Shown: one piece after another, positions 1 through 7,946 of the stretch | Layout of the letters: each line of letters starts with the position of its first letter | Numbering within the stretch: the first letter of the stretch is position 1 | Source: Dictyoglomus thermophilum H-6-12 | Lineage (GTDB): Bacteria; Dictyoglomota; Dictyoglomia; Dictyoglomales; Dictyoglomaceae | DNA length: 64,000 nucleotides | Assembly (NCBI RefSeq): GCF_000020965.1 | Contig: NC_011297.1 | Coordinates: 310,001 to 374,000, forward strand | Direction: 5' to 3' | Made by a program: the position numbers and the translations under genes | Notes under the pieces: model-generated | What the model saw: only the letters and a program-made list of their open reading frames with translations | What the model was told of the DNA's origin: nothing | Database searches by the model: none

Positions 1-2
1 AT

Positions 3-95
3 AGGGTAATAGATGGAGCATATGGATCTAAGTTTCTTATGAAAATAAAGGAATTTTTAGAAAGTCCTGATTTATTAGTAAGCAGGGAGGAATAA
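3..95 (+). CDS. C-terminal fragment of an unidentified protein
   Basis: An open frame enters from the left edge and ends at a TAA two bases before the next start codon. The 30 visible residues are rich in Lys, Glu and Leu and carry no motif I recognise. The stop lies inside the ribosome-binding stretch (agggaggaa) of the SorE-like gene, so the two are almost certainly co-transcribed. By context it may be another enzyme of the same sugar operon, for example a kinase, but the sequence does not show that. Confidence 0.55.
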   Translation, partial: RVIDGAYGSKFLMKIKEFLESPDLLVSREE

Positions 96-97
96 AG

Positions 98-1369
98 ATG
101 GAGACAATAGCTTTGAGAATGTATGGAAAGATGGATTTGAGACTTGAGAAATTTGAACTTCCTCAGATTAAGGAAGATGAAATACTTGCAGAGATAATTT
201 CAGATACTAGTTGTCCTTCAACCTATAAAGAAATTTTACAAGGGCCAGATCATCCAAGAGTTCCAAAAGATGTGGACAAGAATCCTGTTATTGTAGGACA
301 TGAAATGGCAGGGGTAATTTTGAAGGTAGGATCTAAATGGAAGGGTAAATATGAGGAGGGTCAAAAGTTTACAATTCAACCTGCCTTACTGTATGAAAAG
401 GGTCCTGTAGGAGTGTTAAGCGCTCCAGGCTATTCATATAAATATTTGGGAGGTCTTGCCACAAAGGTTATTATTCCTAACGAGGTTATGGAACAAGATT
501 GCCTTTTAATTTATGAAGGAGATGCCTTTTATAAAGCATCTTTAGTAGAGCCTTTGTCTTGTGTCGTAGGTGCTGTAAATGCTCAATATCATACTAAGGA
601 AAATTCTTATGAGCATATAATGGGGATAAAACGTGGTGGTAAGACTGCAATTCTTGGTGGTGCAGGACCTATGGGACTTGCTTTCCTTGCTTATCTTATC
701 TATGGTCCTCAAAATCCAAGCTTACTGGTTATTACTGATATTGATGATATGAAATTACAAAGAGCTATGAGAGCTTTTCCTAAGGAAGAAGTGAATAAAA
801 GAGGAATAGATATTAGATTTGTAAATCCAACGAAAGATCAATCTTATAAAGATATAAGATATGATGACATTTTTGTTTTATATCCAAGTCCTAAATTAGT
901 AGAAGAAGCGGATTCTCTTCTTGCTAGAGATGGTTGTTTAAATTTCTTTGCGGGGCCTACCGATCATAACTTTACTGCTTGTGTTAACTTTTATAAAGTC
1001 CATTATGATAAACATCATTTTGTGGCTACATCTGGTGGTAATGCTGATGATATGAAAATAGCATTAGATCTTGTGCAAAGAAAAATAATAGATCCTTCTC
1101 CTATGATTACTCATGTAGGTGGTTTGAATGTGGCAAAGGATGTGCTTTTGAACTTTCCTAACATTCCGGGTGGTAAAAAGTTGATCTATACTCATATAAG
1201 ATTTCCATTATCAGAAATAGAGGATTTTGAGAGATTAAGTGTAGAGGGACCTAAAGAGTTGAGAGATATATATAGAGATTTAGCTCAAATAGTGAGAAGT
1301 AATAACGGCTGGTGGTGTAAAGAAGCTGAAGAATATTTATTGACAAGGGGGGAGAAAATAGATGTGTGA
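98..1369 (+). CDS. Zinc-dependent dehydrogenase, L-sorbose-1-phosphate reductase (SorE)-like
   Basis: This is a 423-residue medium-chain dehydrogenase that should oxidise or reduce a sugar (phosphate) with NAD(P). Candidate catalytic-zinc ligands are Cys39, His68-Glu69 and Glu151. The Rossmann glycine motif GGAGPMG sits near residues 187-193. The structural-zinc lobe with four cysteines found in many alcohol dehydrogenases is absent, as in SorE-type reductases. The gene follows a fragment by 2 bp and overlaps the next SDR by 8 bp, so it belongs to a translationally coupled operon with an SDR, a TIM-barrel isomerase and a class II aldolase. The family is fairly certain. The substrate is inferred only from the neighbours, and a deoxy-ketose or ketose phosphate is likely. 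Confidence 0.8.
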   Translation: METIALRMYGKMDLRLEKFELPQIKEDEILAEIISDTSCPSTYKEILQGPDHPRVPKDVDKNPVIVGHEMAGVILKVGSKWKGKYEEGQKFTIQPALLYEKGPVGVLSAPGYSYKYLGGLATKVIIPNEVMEQDCLLIYEGDAFYKASLVEPLSCVVGAVNAQYHTKENSYEHIMGIKRGGKTAILGGAGPMGLAFLAYLIYGPQNPSLLVITDIDDMKLQRAMRAFPKEEVNKRGIDIRFVNPTKDQSYKDIRYDDIFVLYPSPKLVEEADSLLARDGCLNFFAGPTDHNFTACVNFYKVHYDKHHFVATSGGNADDMKIALDLVQRKIIDPSPMITHVGGLNVAKDVLLNFPNIPGGKKLIYTHIRFPLSEIEDFERLSVEGPKELRDIYRDLAQIVRSNNGWWCKEAEEYLLTRGEKIDV

Positions 1370-2159
1370 ATGTCAAAGATTAAAAGATAGGGTTGCGATT
1401 GTTACAGGTGCAGCTCAGGGGCTTGGAGAGGCTCTTTCTTATAGACTTGCTAAAGAGGGATGTAATGTAACTGTGGCTGATATAAAAATAGAAAAACTTC
1501 AAGAGGTAGCAAAAAGGATTGAAGAAGAATATGGCAGAAAGGCTCTTGCGGTGAAGTGTGATGTTACCAGCGAAGAAGATGTAAAAAATATGGTAGAAAA
1601 AACTGTTGAGGCCTTTGGAAAGCTTGATATAATGGTAGCCAATGCTGGTATTTTGATTGCTCATGATATTACGGAGTTTCCTCTTGAGGATTGGAAGAAG
1701 GTAATAGATGTTAATTTGACAGGATATTTCCTTTGTGCAAGAGAGGCAGCAAAAGTTATGGTAAAGCAGAAGTCTGGAGTAATAATTCAGATCAATTCAA
1801 AATCTGGAAAAAAAGGAAGTTTTAGAAATTCTGCTTATTCCGCATCAAAATTTGGAGGAATAGGATTTACTCAAAGTATTGCATTAGATCTTGCACCTTA
1901 TAACGTAAGAGTGGTAGCGGTATGTCCAGGGGATCTTTTAGATTCTCCACTATGGAAGGAAAGCCTTTATGATCAGTATGCTAAGAGATTAGGAATAAGT
2001 AAAGAAGAAGTAAGAGAAAGATATTTAAAGCAGGTGCCTCTTGGTAGGGCGTGTACTTATGATGATGTAGCAAATGTGGTAGTATTTCTTGCTAGTGACG
2101 AGGCCTCTTACATTACTGGCGATGCAGTAAATGTAAGCGGTGGCGTAGAAATGAGGTGA
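1362..2159 (+). CDS. SDR oxidoreductase, sorbitol-6-phosphate 2-dehydrogenase (SorD/GutD)-like
   Basis: A classical 265-residue short-chain dehydrogenase that should use NAD(P) on a sugar or sugar phosphate. It has TGAAQGLG at about residues 16-23, the ANAG motif near 93, the Ser and YSASK catalytic set around 145-162, and the PG segment after it. The C-terminal GDAVNVSGG stretch is typical of the sorbitol-6-phosphate dehydrogenase branch. The start overlaps the SorE-like gene by 8 bp, and the TIM-barrel gene begins 4 bp downstream. The pairing of a SorE-like reductase with a SorD-like SDR is known from sorbose-type pathways, in which a ketose phosphate is reduced and then re-oxidised at another carbon. 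Here the pair stands beside an aldolase, which suggests a variant pathway. Confidence 0.8.
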   Translation: MCECQRLKDRVAIVTGAAQGLGEALSYRLAKEGCNVTVADIKIEKLQEVAKRIEEEYGRKALAVKCDVTSEEDVKNMVEKTVEAFGKLDIMVANAGILIAHDITEFPLEDWKKVIDVNLTGYFLCAREAAKVMVKQKSGVIIQINSKSGKKGSFRNSAYSASKFGGIGFTQSIALDLAPYNVRVVAVCPGDLLDSPLWKESLYDQYAKRLGISKEEVRERYLKQVPLGRACTYDDVANVVVFLASDEASYITGDAVNVSGGVEMR

Positions 2160-2163
2160 AGAG

Positions 2164-3153
2164 ATGAAGGTACATATAGATATTGGTATTAATGGGGCTT
2201 TTTTGACAAGAAGATGGGAGAATCCTGAAAATTTTATAAAACTCACTAAAGAGTTGGGATATGATTATCATTCCTTTTGCAGTGATGTTTTAGATCCATT
2301 CTTTAGTGGTGATAAATCTTATCAAATAGAAACTGCTAAAGAGGTAAGAGAGTATGCGGAGAAATATAAGGTTGAGATATGGGATTATTATACTGGAATG
2401 GCAACTCATAGGTTTCATGGTCTATCTCACAGTGATGAAAGAGTAAGACAGAGGATGAAGGAATGGATAATATCTGCTATGGATATTGTTAAAGAAATGG
2501 GGGCAAAATATCTCGGAGGGCACTGGGATGCTTTGTCGGTGGAAGTTTTGCAAGATCTAGAAAAGACGAAAGAAAGGATCGAATATGTTTATAAGACTTT
2601 TAAGGAACTTGCGAAGATAGCAAAAGAAAAAGGTCTTTTAGGTATATCTAATGAACAGATGTATATACCCAGTGAAAAGCCCTGGACTCTTAAGGAGGCT
2701 GAGGAATTTCTTATTGAGGTAAATAAGGAAAATGATGGTGTTCCTGTATATATAACCATTGATGTAGGACATCAAGCTGGAATGCATTATGGTCTTTCTG
2801 GAGAAGATTTGTCCTACGAGGAATGGCTAAAAAGGTTTGCAGTATTCTCTCCTATAATTCATTTACAACAGACTACAAGAGATGCTAGTGCGCATTGGCC
2901 CTTTACAGAAGAATATAATGCTATAGGTCATGTAAAGATCGATAAAGTTCTCTCTGCAATTGAATACTCTTTTAAGCATTATAAGGAAAATCCTGTTTCT
3001 CAATATTTGAGGCCTGTAGAAGAAATTATTCTAATTGTTGAAGTTATTCCTTCATCTACAAAAACTGAGGAAAAACTTTTAAAGGAGCTTAAAGAGACTG
3101 CTGAATATTTAAGAAAATATATTCCGCAAGGAGGCATTTATTATGAATTCTGA
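2164..3153 (+). CDS. Xylose-isomerase-like TIM-barrel sugar isomerase/epimerase
   Basis: The 329-residue protein belongs to the AP-endonuclease-2/xylose-isomerase-like TIM-barrel superfamily. It shows the metal-site elements of that fold: a GGHWD segment near residue 120, an NEQM strand near 165, TIDVGHQAG near 200 and an IHLQQT strand near 240. A late Glu (VEVIP) probably completes the divalent-metal site. Such enzymes interconvert ketoses or ketose phosphates in the cytoplasm. It sits 4 bp after the SDR and overlaps the aldolase start by 11 bp. I cannot name the exact substrate. By position it would prepare the substrate that the aldolase cleaves. Confidence 0.75.
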   Translation: MKVHIDIGINGAFLTRRWENPENFIKLTKELGYDYHSFCSDVLDPFFSGDKSYQIETAKEVREYAEKYKVEIWDYYTGMATHRFHGLSHSDERVRQRMKEWIISAMDIVKEMGAKYLGGHWDALSVEVLQDLEKTKERIEYVYKTFKELAKIAKEKGLLGISNEQMYIPSEKPWTLKEAEEFLIEVNKENDGVPVYITIDVGHQAGMHYGLSGEDLSYEEWLKRFAVFSPIIHLQQTTRDASAHWPFTEEYNAIGHVKIDKVLSAIEYSFKHYKENPVSQYLRPVEEIILIVEVIPSSTKTEEKLLKELKETAEYLRKYIPQGGIYYEF

Positions 3154-3811
3154 GGTAGAAAAAATAAAAAGGGAGCTTGTAGAGATAGGAAAAAGAATAG
3201 CGCAAGAAAATTTAATTGTGGGACCTGGAGGAAATATTAGTGCAAAAATCGAAGATAAAGTATATATAAAGGCAAGTGGTGTTTCTTTTGAGGATGCTAC
3301 TGAAGATGATTATATTGGTGTTGATTTGAATTCAGGTAGAGTAATTGAAGGTGATAAAAGGCCATCTTCCGAAATATGGATGCATCTTGAGTGTTATAAA
3401 GTAAGAGAAGATGTTAGGGCAGTGGTGCATACTCATCCTATATATTCAATTGCTTATGCTTTTCAAGATGAACCTTTAAAATTATTTACACCTGACATGG
3501 TAGCTCTTCTTGGAGGAGAGATTCCTGTGGTGGAATATGTGGTGCCTGGTGGTAAAGAATTTGCAAGGGTAGTTGGAGAGGTTATAAAAAATCATAATGG
3601 TGTTCTTGTTAAAAATCATGGATTAGTAACTGTAGGAAGTAATCTTAAAGAGGCGCTTTACAGGACTCTTCTAATTGAAAATTCTATAAAGACCATATTC
3701 ATAGCAAAATTATTTGGTAATATGCGCTTCTTTACAAAAGAGCAGATTGAAGAAATTGATAACTTAGAGGTGGAAAAATATAGAAGAAAACTATTAAAAG
3801 AAAAGGGTTAA
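3143..3811 (+). CDS. Class II aldolase/adducin-family sugar-phosphate aldolase
   Basis: A 222-residue zinc aldolase of the L-fuculose-/rhamnulose-1-phosphate type, which cleaves a ketose 1-phosphate to dihydroxyacetone phosphate and an aldehyde such as lactaldehyde. The GPGGNIS segment near residue 27 binds phosphate. Glu77 is the likely catalytic acid/base, and His96, His98 (HTHP) and His159 (KNHG) are the zinc ligands. With the rhamnose isomerase and rhamnulokinase 4-6 kb downstream, it is the best candidate for the aldolase step of L-rhamnose breakdown. L-fuculose or L-ribulose phosphate remain possible. Its stop codon is immediately followed by the stop of the convergent SDR gene, with no spacer. 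Confidence 0.8.
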   Translation: MNSEVEKIKRELVEIGKRIAQENLIVGPGGNISAKIEDKVYIKASGVSFEDATEDDYIGVDLNSGRVIEGDKRPSSEIWMHLECYKVREDVRAVVHTHPIYSIAYAFQDEPLKLFTPDMVALLGGEIPVVEYVVPGGKEFARVVGEVIKNHNGVLVKNHGLVTVGSNLKEALYRTLLIENSIKTIFIAKLFGNMRFFTKEQIEEIDNLEVEKYRRKLLKEKG

Positions 3812-4537
3812 TTATCTCCAAGGAATATTATCTTTTCTTCTTATTTGGATCTCGTCTATAACAGCATTGTTTCTAAATTTTAATAAGAAGACAATTATTT
3901 CTGCGATCTCAAAAGGCTGAATTAGTGATGCTTTTTGAAGGTCAGGTCTTACTTTATTTACAAGATCTGTTGCTACACCACCTGGCGAGATTAAGTGTAC
4001 TCTTATCCCATATTCATATACTTCTTGAGCAAGAACTTTTGTAAACCCATGTAATGCATGCTTTGAGGCTGTATAAGCACTTTGATTTACATAACCCTTA
4101 TATCCTACCACCGAAGATATATTTATAATTGTTGGAATTTCTGAGTTTTTCAGATAAGGGATAGCATACTTACATAAAAAGTAAGGGACTTTTGCATTAA
4201 TAGTCATTATCTCATCCCATTCTTCTTCTGAGGTTTCAATAAGAGGTTTAGATAGGGCTGTTCCTGCATTGTTAATTAGTATGTCTAATTTTCCAAAATA
4301 TTTTATTACTTCTCCTACCACAATCCTTGGTGCATTTTTCTCCCTTAGATCTATAGGCAGTGTGAAGACGTTTGTATTTTCCTTCTCTAATTCTTCTTTG
4401 AGTTCTTTTAGTCTCTTTGCGTCCCTTGCTATAAGAGCAAGATTAGCTCTTTCTTTTGAGAGTCTTCTTACTATCTCTTCGCCTATCCCTCTGCTTGCAC
4501 CAGTTATTAGAATTATTTTATTCTCAAGACTTATCAT
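3812..4537 (-). CDS. Short-chain dehydrogenase/reductase
   Basis: A 241-residue classical SDR with TGASRGIG at residues 12-19, NNAG near 90, a catalytic Ser in the ISSVVGY stretch, and YTASK near 153. It lacks a clear substrate signature and ends with a short positively charged tail. It is transcribed away from the first ABC importer and converges with the aldolase gene, the two stops being directly adjacent. A role in reducing an aldehyde or ketone from sugar breakdown is possible but not shown. The 191-bp gap to the importer gene holds the divergent control region. Confidence 0.75.
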   Translation of the reverse strand: MISLENKIILITGASRGIGEEIVRRLSKERANLALIARDAKRLKELKEELEKENTNVFTLPIDLREKNAPRIVVGEVIKYFGKLDILINNAGTALSKPLIETSEEEWDEIMTINAKVPYFLCKYAIPYLKNSEIPTIINISSVVGYKGYVNQSAYTASKHALHGFTKVLAQEVYEYGIRVHLISPGGVATDLVNKVRPDLQKASLIQPFEIAEIIVFLLKFRNNAVIDEIQIRRKDNIPWR

Positions 4538-4590
4538 GTCTTTATTATAACAAATCTATTTATCTTCTAAAATGGTTCTCTGATTAAAAC

Positions 4591-4619
4591 TTGACATTAA
4601 TGAAAAATTAAAATAAAAT
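4591..4619 (+). promoter_or_regulatory. Promoter of the first ABC importer operon
   Basis: A consensus TTGACA at 4591-4596 is followed after 17 bp by TAAAAT at 4614-4619. It lies about 110 bp upstream of the binding-protein start and is the clearest sigma-70-type promoter in the divergent region. Inference from sequence only. Confidence 0.6.
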
Positions 4620-4659
4620 ATAATGCAAAAAAGTGCAAAGCTATTGCATAATATACAAA
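4619..4659 (+). promoter_or_regulatory. Candidate operator: inverted repeat plus ATAATATACAAA motif
   Basis: TATAATGCAA at 4619-4628 and TTGCATAATA at 4644-4653 form an inverted repeat with 9 of 10 positions paired, overlapping or just downstream of the -10 box. It runs into ATAATATACAAA (4648-4659), a 12-mer also present in the promoter of the second, pectin-linked importer (12407-12418). Both leaders then carry a Shine-Dalgarno-like AAAGG(G/A)GGTGA, 60-80 bp before the real start codon. A regulator site is likely; its owner is unknown. Confidence 0.4.
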
Positions 4660-4728
4660 GGGGGTGATTAAAAGATAAAAGTTTTTTCTAAGGTAATCTA
4701 AAAATAACTTTAAAGGGGGATTTTTAAA

Positions 4729-5997
4729 ATGAGGTTTAAAAAGTTTATTGTTCTATTTCTTCTCCTTCTTATTGTTTTTACTGTAAGTTATTCACAACAA
4801 CCTATAAATTTGAGAGTTGCTTGGTGGGGGAGTCAAACAAGACATAACCAAACCTTAGAAGTGATAAAGCTTTTTGAGAAAAGGTATCCTTACATAAAGA
4901 TAACTCCTGAGTATACTTCTTGGAGTGATTATTGGACTAAACTTAATACTCAAGCTGCTGCTCAGAATTTACCCGATGTTATACAGCATGATTATCAATA
5001 TATAACTGAATGGGTAAATAGGGGACTTCTTTTACCTTTGGACGATTTTGTAAAAAATAATGTTATTAACCTCAAAGATGTAGCTCCTAATTACATAAAA
5101 CCTGGGATAGTGAATGGTAAACTTTATGGTATTAATTTAGGAGTAAATGCATTAGGATTAGTATATGATCCTGAGATTTTTAAACAAGCAGGAGTTCCTA
5201 CCCCAAAGAACGATTGGACTTGGGATGAATTTAAGGATACAGTAATTCGAATAAAAAATAAATTAGGAATTTATGGTGTAGAAGGTTTTACAGGTCAGAT
5301 AGAATGTTTCAAAATATGGTTAATTGAAAATGGAGAGTGGTTATATGCTTCTGATGGAAAATCAATAGGATTTAGCAAGGATACATTTGTAAAATGGTGG
5401 AAGATGATGTTGGATATAGAAGATGCAGGTGCAGCTCCTAATATTGCTGTAGATGTTTCAAGAAGTGGTCTTGGAGTAGAAGACCAGTTTATTGTAACCA
5501 AGAAATCTGCTATGTCTCTTGCTTGGAGTAATCAACTTATTGCTATATCAAGAGCAGCAGGTAGACCTTTAAAAATGGTTCTTTTCCCAAGACTTGATAA
5601 AAAGTCAAAATCTGGTACATACCTTAAAGCCTCAATGTTTTTCTCTATTAACGCAAGGACAAAATATCCTAAAGAATCAGCTATGTTTATAGACTTTTTT
5701 ACTAATAGTTTAGAAGCTCATAAAATAATGAAAGCAGAAAGAGGAGTACCTATATCAAGCAGAGTCCAAACCTTCTTAAAACCATATCTTGAAGCGCCTC
5801 AGAAAGAGGCTTTTGCTTTTGTAAAACTTGCCGAGAAAGAAGGTTCTCCTACACCACCTCCTGATATTCCAAAACATGCTGAGGTATCTAATAACGTCAT
5901 AGCACCTATCTGGGAACAGATTAGATATAAAAAGATCAGTATAGAGGATGCCTACAATAATCTAAAGAAAGAGGCAGAAAGAATATTAAATAGATAA
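4729..5997 (+). CDS. Sugar ABC transporter substrate-binding protein (rhamnose cluster)
   Basis: A 422-residue extracellular solute-binding protein of the family 1/MalE type. It has a hydrophobic signal segment (residues 5-20) ending near YSQQ, and no lipobox cysteine is evident. The mature part opens with LRVAWWGSQTRHNQT and contains the usual family 1 block around LPDVIQHDY. A strong ribosome-binding site (aaaggggga) precedes the ATG. It is followed by a terminator-like hairpin and two permease genes. The protein is clearly paralogous to the binding protein at 12533. Placement between an aldolase/dehydrogenase cluster and rhamnose isomerase/kinase suggests import of rhamnose or a rhamnose-containing oligosaccharide; this is inferred. 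Confidence 0.85.
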   Translation: MRFKKFIVLFLLLLIVFTVSYSQQPINLRVAWWGSQTRHNQTLEVIKLFEKRYPYIKITPEYTSWSDYWTKLNTQAAAQNLPDVIQHDYQYITEWVNRGLLLPLDDFVKNNVINLKDVAPNYIKPGIVNGKLYGINLGVNALGLVYDPEIFKQAGVPTPKNDWTWDEFKDTVIRIKNKLGIYGVEGFTGQIECFKIWLIENGEWLYASDGKSIGFSKDTFVKWWKMMLDIEDAGAAPNIAVDVSRSGLGVEDQFIVTKKSAMSLAWSNQLIAISRAAGRPLKMVLFPRLDKKSKSGTYLKASMFFSINARTKYPKESAMFIDFFTNSLEAHKIMKAERGVPISSRVQTFLKPYLEAPQKEAFAFVKLAEKEGSPTPPPDIPKHAEVSNNVIAPIWEQIRYKKISIEDAYNNLKKEAERILNR

Positions 5998-6012
5998 TTC
6001 TAATTTCATTAA

Positions 6013-6046
6013 GGGGGGAAGATATGATTCTTCCCCCCTATTTTTT
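6013..6046 (+). terminator. Intra-operon terminator/attenuator after the binding-protein gene
   Basis: A perfect 10-bp stem (GGGGGGAAGA at 6013-6022 with TCTTCCCCCC at 6029-6038, loop of 6) is followed by TATTTTTT. It lies between the binding protein and the first permease. Partial termination there would give more binding protein than permease, a common arrangement in sugar importer operons. Confidence 0.85.
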
Positions 6047-6077
6047 ATCCTAAATCAATAGGGGGAGTATTAGGAAT

Positions 6078-6986
6078 ATGAGATTATCTAAGAAAAAGAT
6101 GTCTAACATTATTGCAGGATATTTTTTCATTTCTCCGTGGATTATTGGATTTTTAGTTTTTATTCTTTTTCCGCTTGTAGCTTCTTTCCTTTTGTCCTTT
6201 ACTAAATATGATGTATTAGGTACTCCTAAATTCATAGGATTGGAAAATTGGCAGAGAATGTTTTTTGAAGATAGACGTTTTTATAATGCTTTGAGAGCAA
6301 CTTTCAAATATGTGGTTTTTGCTGTACCTTTTAGATTATTGTTTGCATTTATAGTAGCATTGGTTTTAAATTTAGTTGAACATAAGATTATAAGGTTATA
6401 TCGTGCAATATACTATGTTCCATCTCTTGTTGGGGGAAGTGTTGCTGTTGCTGTAATGTGGAAACAAATCTTTGGAATGGATGGACTTGTAAATTATATT
6501 TTGCAAAACTTTTTTGGTTTTTCAGAAAAGATTATGTGGCTTGGTGATCCTCGCTTTGCTATATGGACTTTGATTTTGCTTGCAATGTGGCAGTTTGGAT
6601 CTCCCATGCTTATATTTTTAGCAGGATTGAAACAGATACCTGTAGAACTTTATGAGGCAGCTTCTATTGATGGAGCAAGCTTTTGGAGACAACTTTTTAA
6701 AATTACCATACCCCTCTTAAGTCCTGTAATCTTTTTTAATCTTGTCATGCAAACTATTGGAGGATTCATGGTGTTTACTCAAGCATATATTATAACTGGA
6801 GGAGCACCTCTTGATACTACTTTGTTTTATGCTCTCTATGTATACCAAAAAGCCTTCAGAGATTATGATATGGGATATGCATCAGCTATGGCATGGTTTA
6901 TGTTGGTTATTGTTGCTATAGTGACCTTCTTGTTATTTAGGAGTTCTAAAAAGTGGGTTTACTATGAGGCAGGGGAGGTTAAATAA
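6078..6986 (+). CDS. ABC sugar transporter permease (MalF-like)
   Basis: A 302-residue inner-membrane permease with about six transmembrane helices; the first is around residues 10-40. The EAA coupling motif EAASIDGAS...F.ITIPLL is near residues 193-215 and contacts the ATPase. It starts at an ATG behind gggggag. It pairs with the next gene, separated by 3 bp. No ATPase gene is present in the operon, so a shared MsmX/MsiK-type ATPase encoded elsewhere must energise it (inference from known CUT1 systems). It closely resembles the permease at 13870. Confidence 0.88.
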   Translation: MRLSKKKMSNIIAGYFFISPWIIGFLVFILFPLVASFLLSFTKYDVLGTPKFIGLENWQRMFFEDRRFYNALRATFKYVVFAVPFRLLFAFIVALVLNLVEHKIIRLYRAIYYVPSLVGGSVAVAVMWKQIFGMDGLVNYILQNFFGFSEKIMWLGDPRFAIWTLILLAMWQFGSPMLIFLAGLKQIPVELYEAASIDGASFWRQLFKITIPLLSPVIFFNLVMQTIGGFMVFTQAYIITGGAPLDTTLFYALYVYQKAFRDYDMGYASAMAWFMLVIVAIVTFLLFRSSKKWVYYEAGEVK

Positions 6987-6989
6987 TTT

Positions 6990-7835
6990 ATGATAAAAAA
7001 ATCTTTGAGTTTCTATATAATTTATTATATTTTAATAACTATTTTTGCTTTTGTCATGGTTTATCCTCTGTTGTGGCTTATCGGGTCTTCTTTCAAAACT
7101 CATCAGGAAATTTTTTCTAATATGACATCTTTGATTCCTAAAAAAATAACTTTTGAAAATTATATTGAGGGTTGGAAGGGTTTTGGAGGTATAACTTTTG
7201 CCACCTTTTTTAAAAATTCATTTATTCTCTCTACTGGAGTTACAATTGGTGTTTTAATTTCCTCTACTATGATTGCTTATGGACTTTCAAGAATAGCTTT
7301 CCCTGGAAGAAATTTCTGGTTTACTACTATTATGCTAACTCTTCTTCTGCCGGGACAAGTACTCATAGTACCAAGGTATATATTGTTCTATAAACTTGGT
7401 TGGGTAAATTCTTTTAAGCCCTTAATTATCCCAGCCTTTTTTGGGGGACCATTTTTTATCTTCTTAATGATGCAATTTATTAGAGGTATTCCCTATGAAT
7501 ATGACGAGGCTGCCTCTATTGATGGTGCGAGTAAATATCAGATATTCTGGTATATAATTCTTCCTGGATTGAAACCTGCTATTATAACAAGTATTATATT
7601 TGCTTTTTACTGGACATGGGATGATTTTATGGGGCCTCTCTTATATTTAAATAAGCCTGAACTTTATCCCGTAGCTCTTGCTCTAAAGGCTTTTGCAGAT
7701 CCTACTACAATCACAAATTGGGGGGCTGTTTTTGCTATGTCGGTTCTTTCATTGGTTCCTATATTCTTTATTTTTGTGTTCTTCCAAAAGTATATGGAAG
7801 CTGGAATTGCTACTACTTCAGTTTCAAAGTTATAG
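6990..7835 (+). CDS. ABC sugar transporter permease (MalG-like)
   Basis: A 281-residue partner permease with an N-terminal helix at about residues 8-30. The EAA motif YDEAASIDGAS..QIF..IILPGLKP lies near residues 170-195, and it ends in a short KYMEAGIATTS tail typical of MalG-type subunits. It begins 4 bp after the first permease's stop codon. A 111-bp gap to the rhamnose isomerase gene contains a possible internal promoter (TTGACC at 7842). It is the counterpart of the permease at 14778. Confidence 0.88.
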   Translation: MIKKSLSFYIIYYILITIFAFVMVYPLLWLIGSSFKTHQEIFSNMTSLIPKKITFENYIEGWKGFGGITFATFFKNSFILSTGVTIGVLISSTMIAYGLSRIAFPGRNFWFTTIMLTLLLPGQVLIVPRYILFYKLGWVNSFKPLIIPAFFGGPFFIFLMMQFIRGIPYEYDEAASIDGASKYQIFWYIILPGLKPAIITSIIFAFYWTWDDFMGPLLYLNKPELYPVALALKAFADPTTITNWGAVFAMSVLSLVPIFFIFVFFQKYMEAGIATTSVSKL

Positions 7836-7946
7836 ACTCTATTGTTGACCTTTAAAGACTTTTGTGATACTTTTAAAGTAATAAAAAATGAAAATAAAAA
7901 TTAAAAATAATGGATAAAAAATAAAAATTAATAGGGGGAATTTTTT

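Noticed and set aside
1380-1664. Open frame of 94 codons on the minus strand inside the SorD-like SDR gene
   Set aside because: It lies wholly within a well-supported SDR, has no ribosome-binding site, and its composition is that of an antisense shadow.
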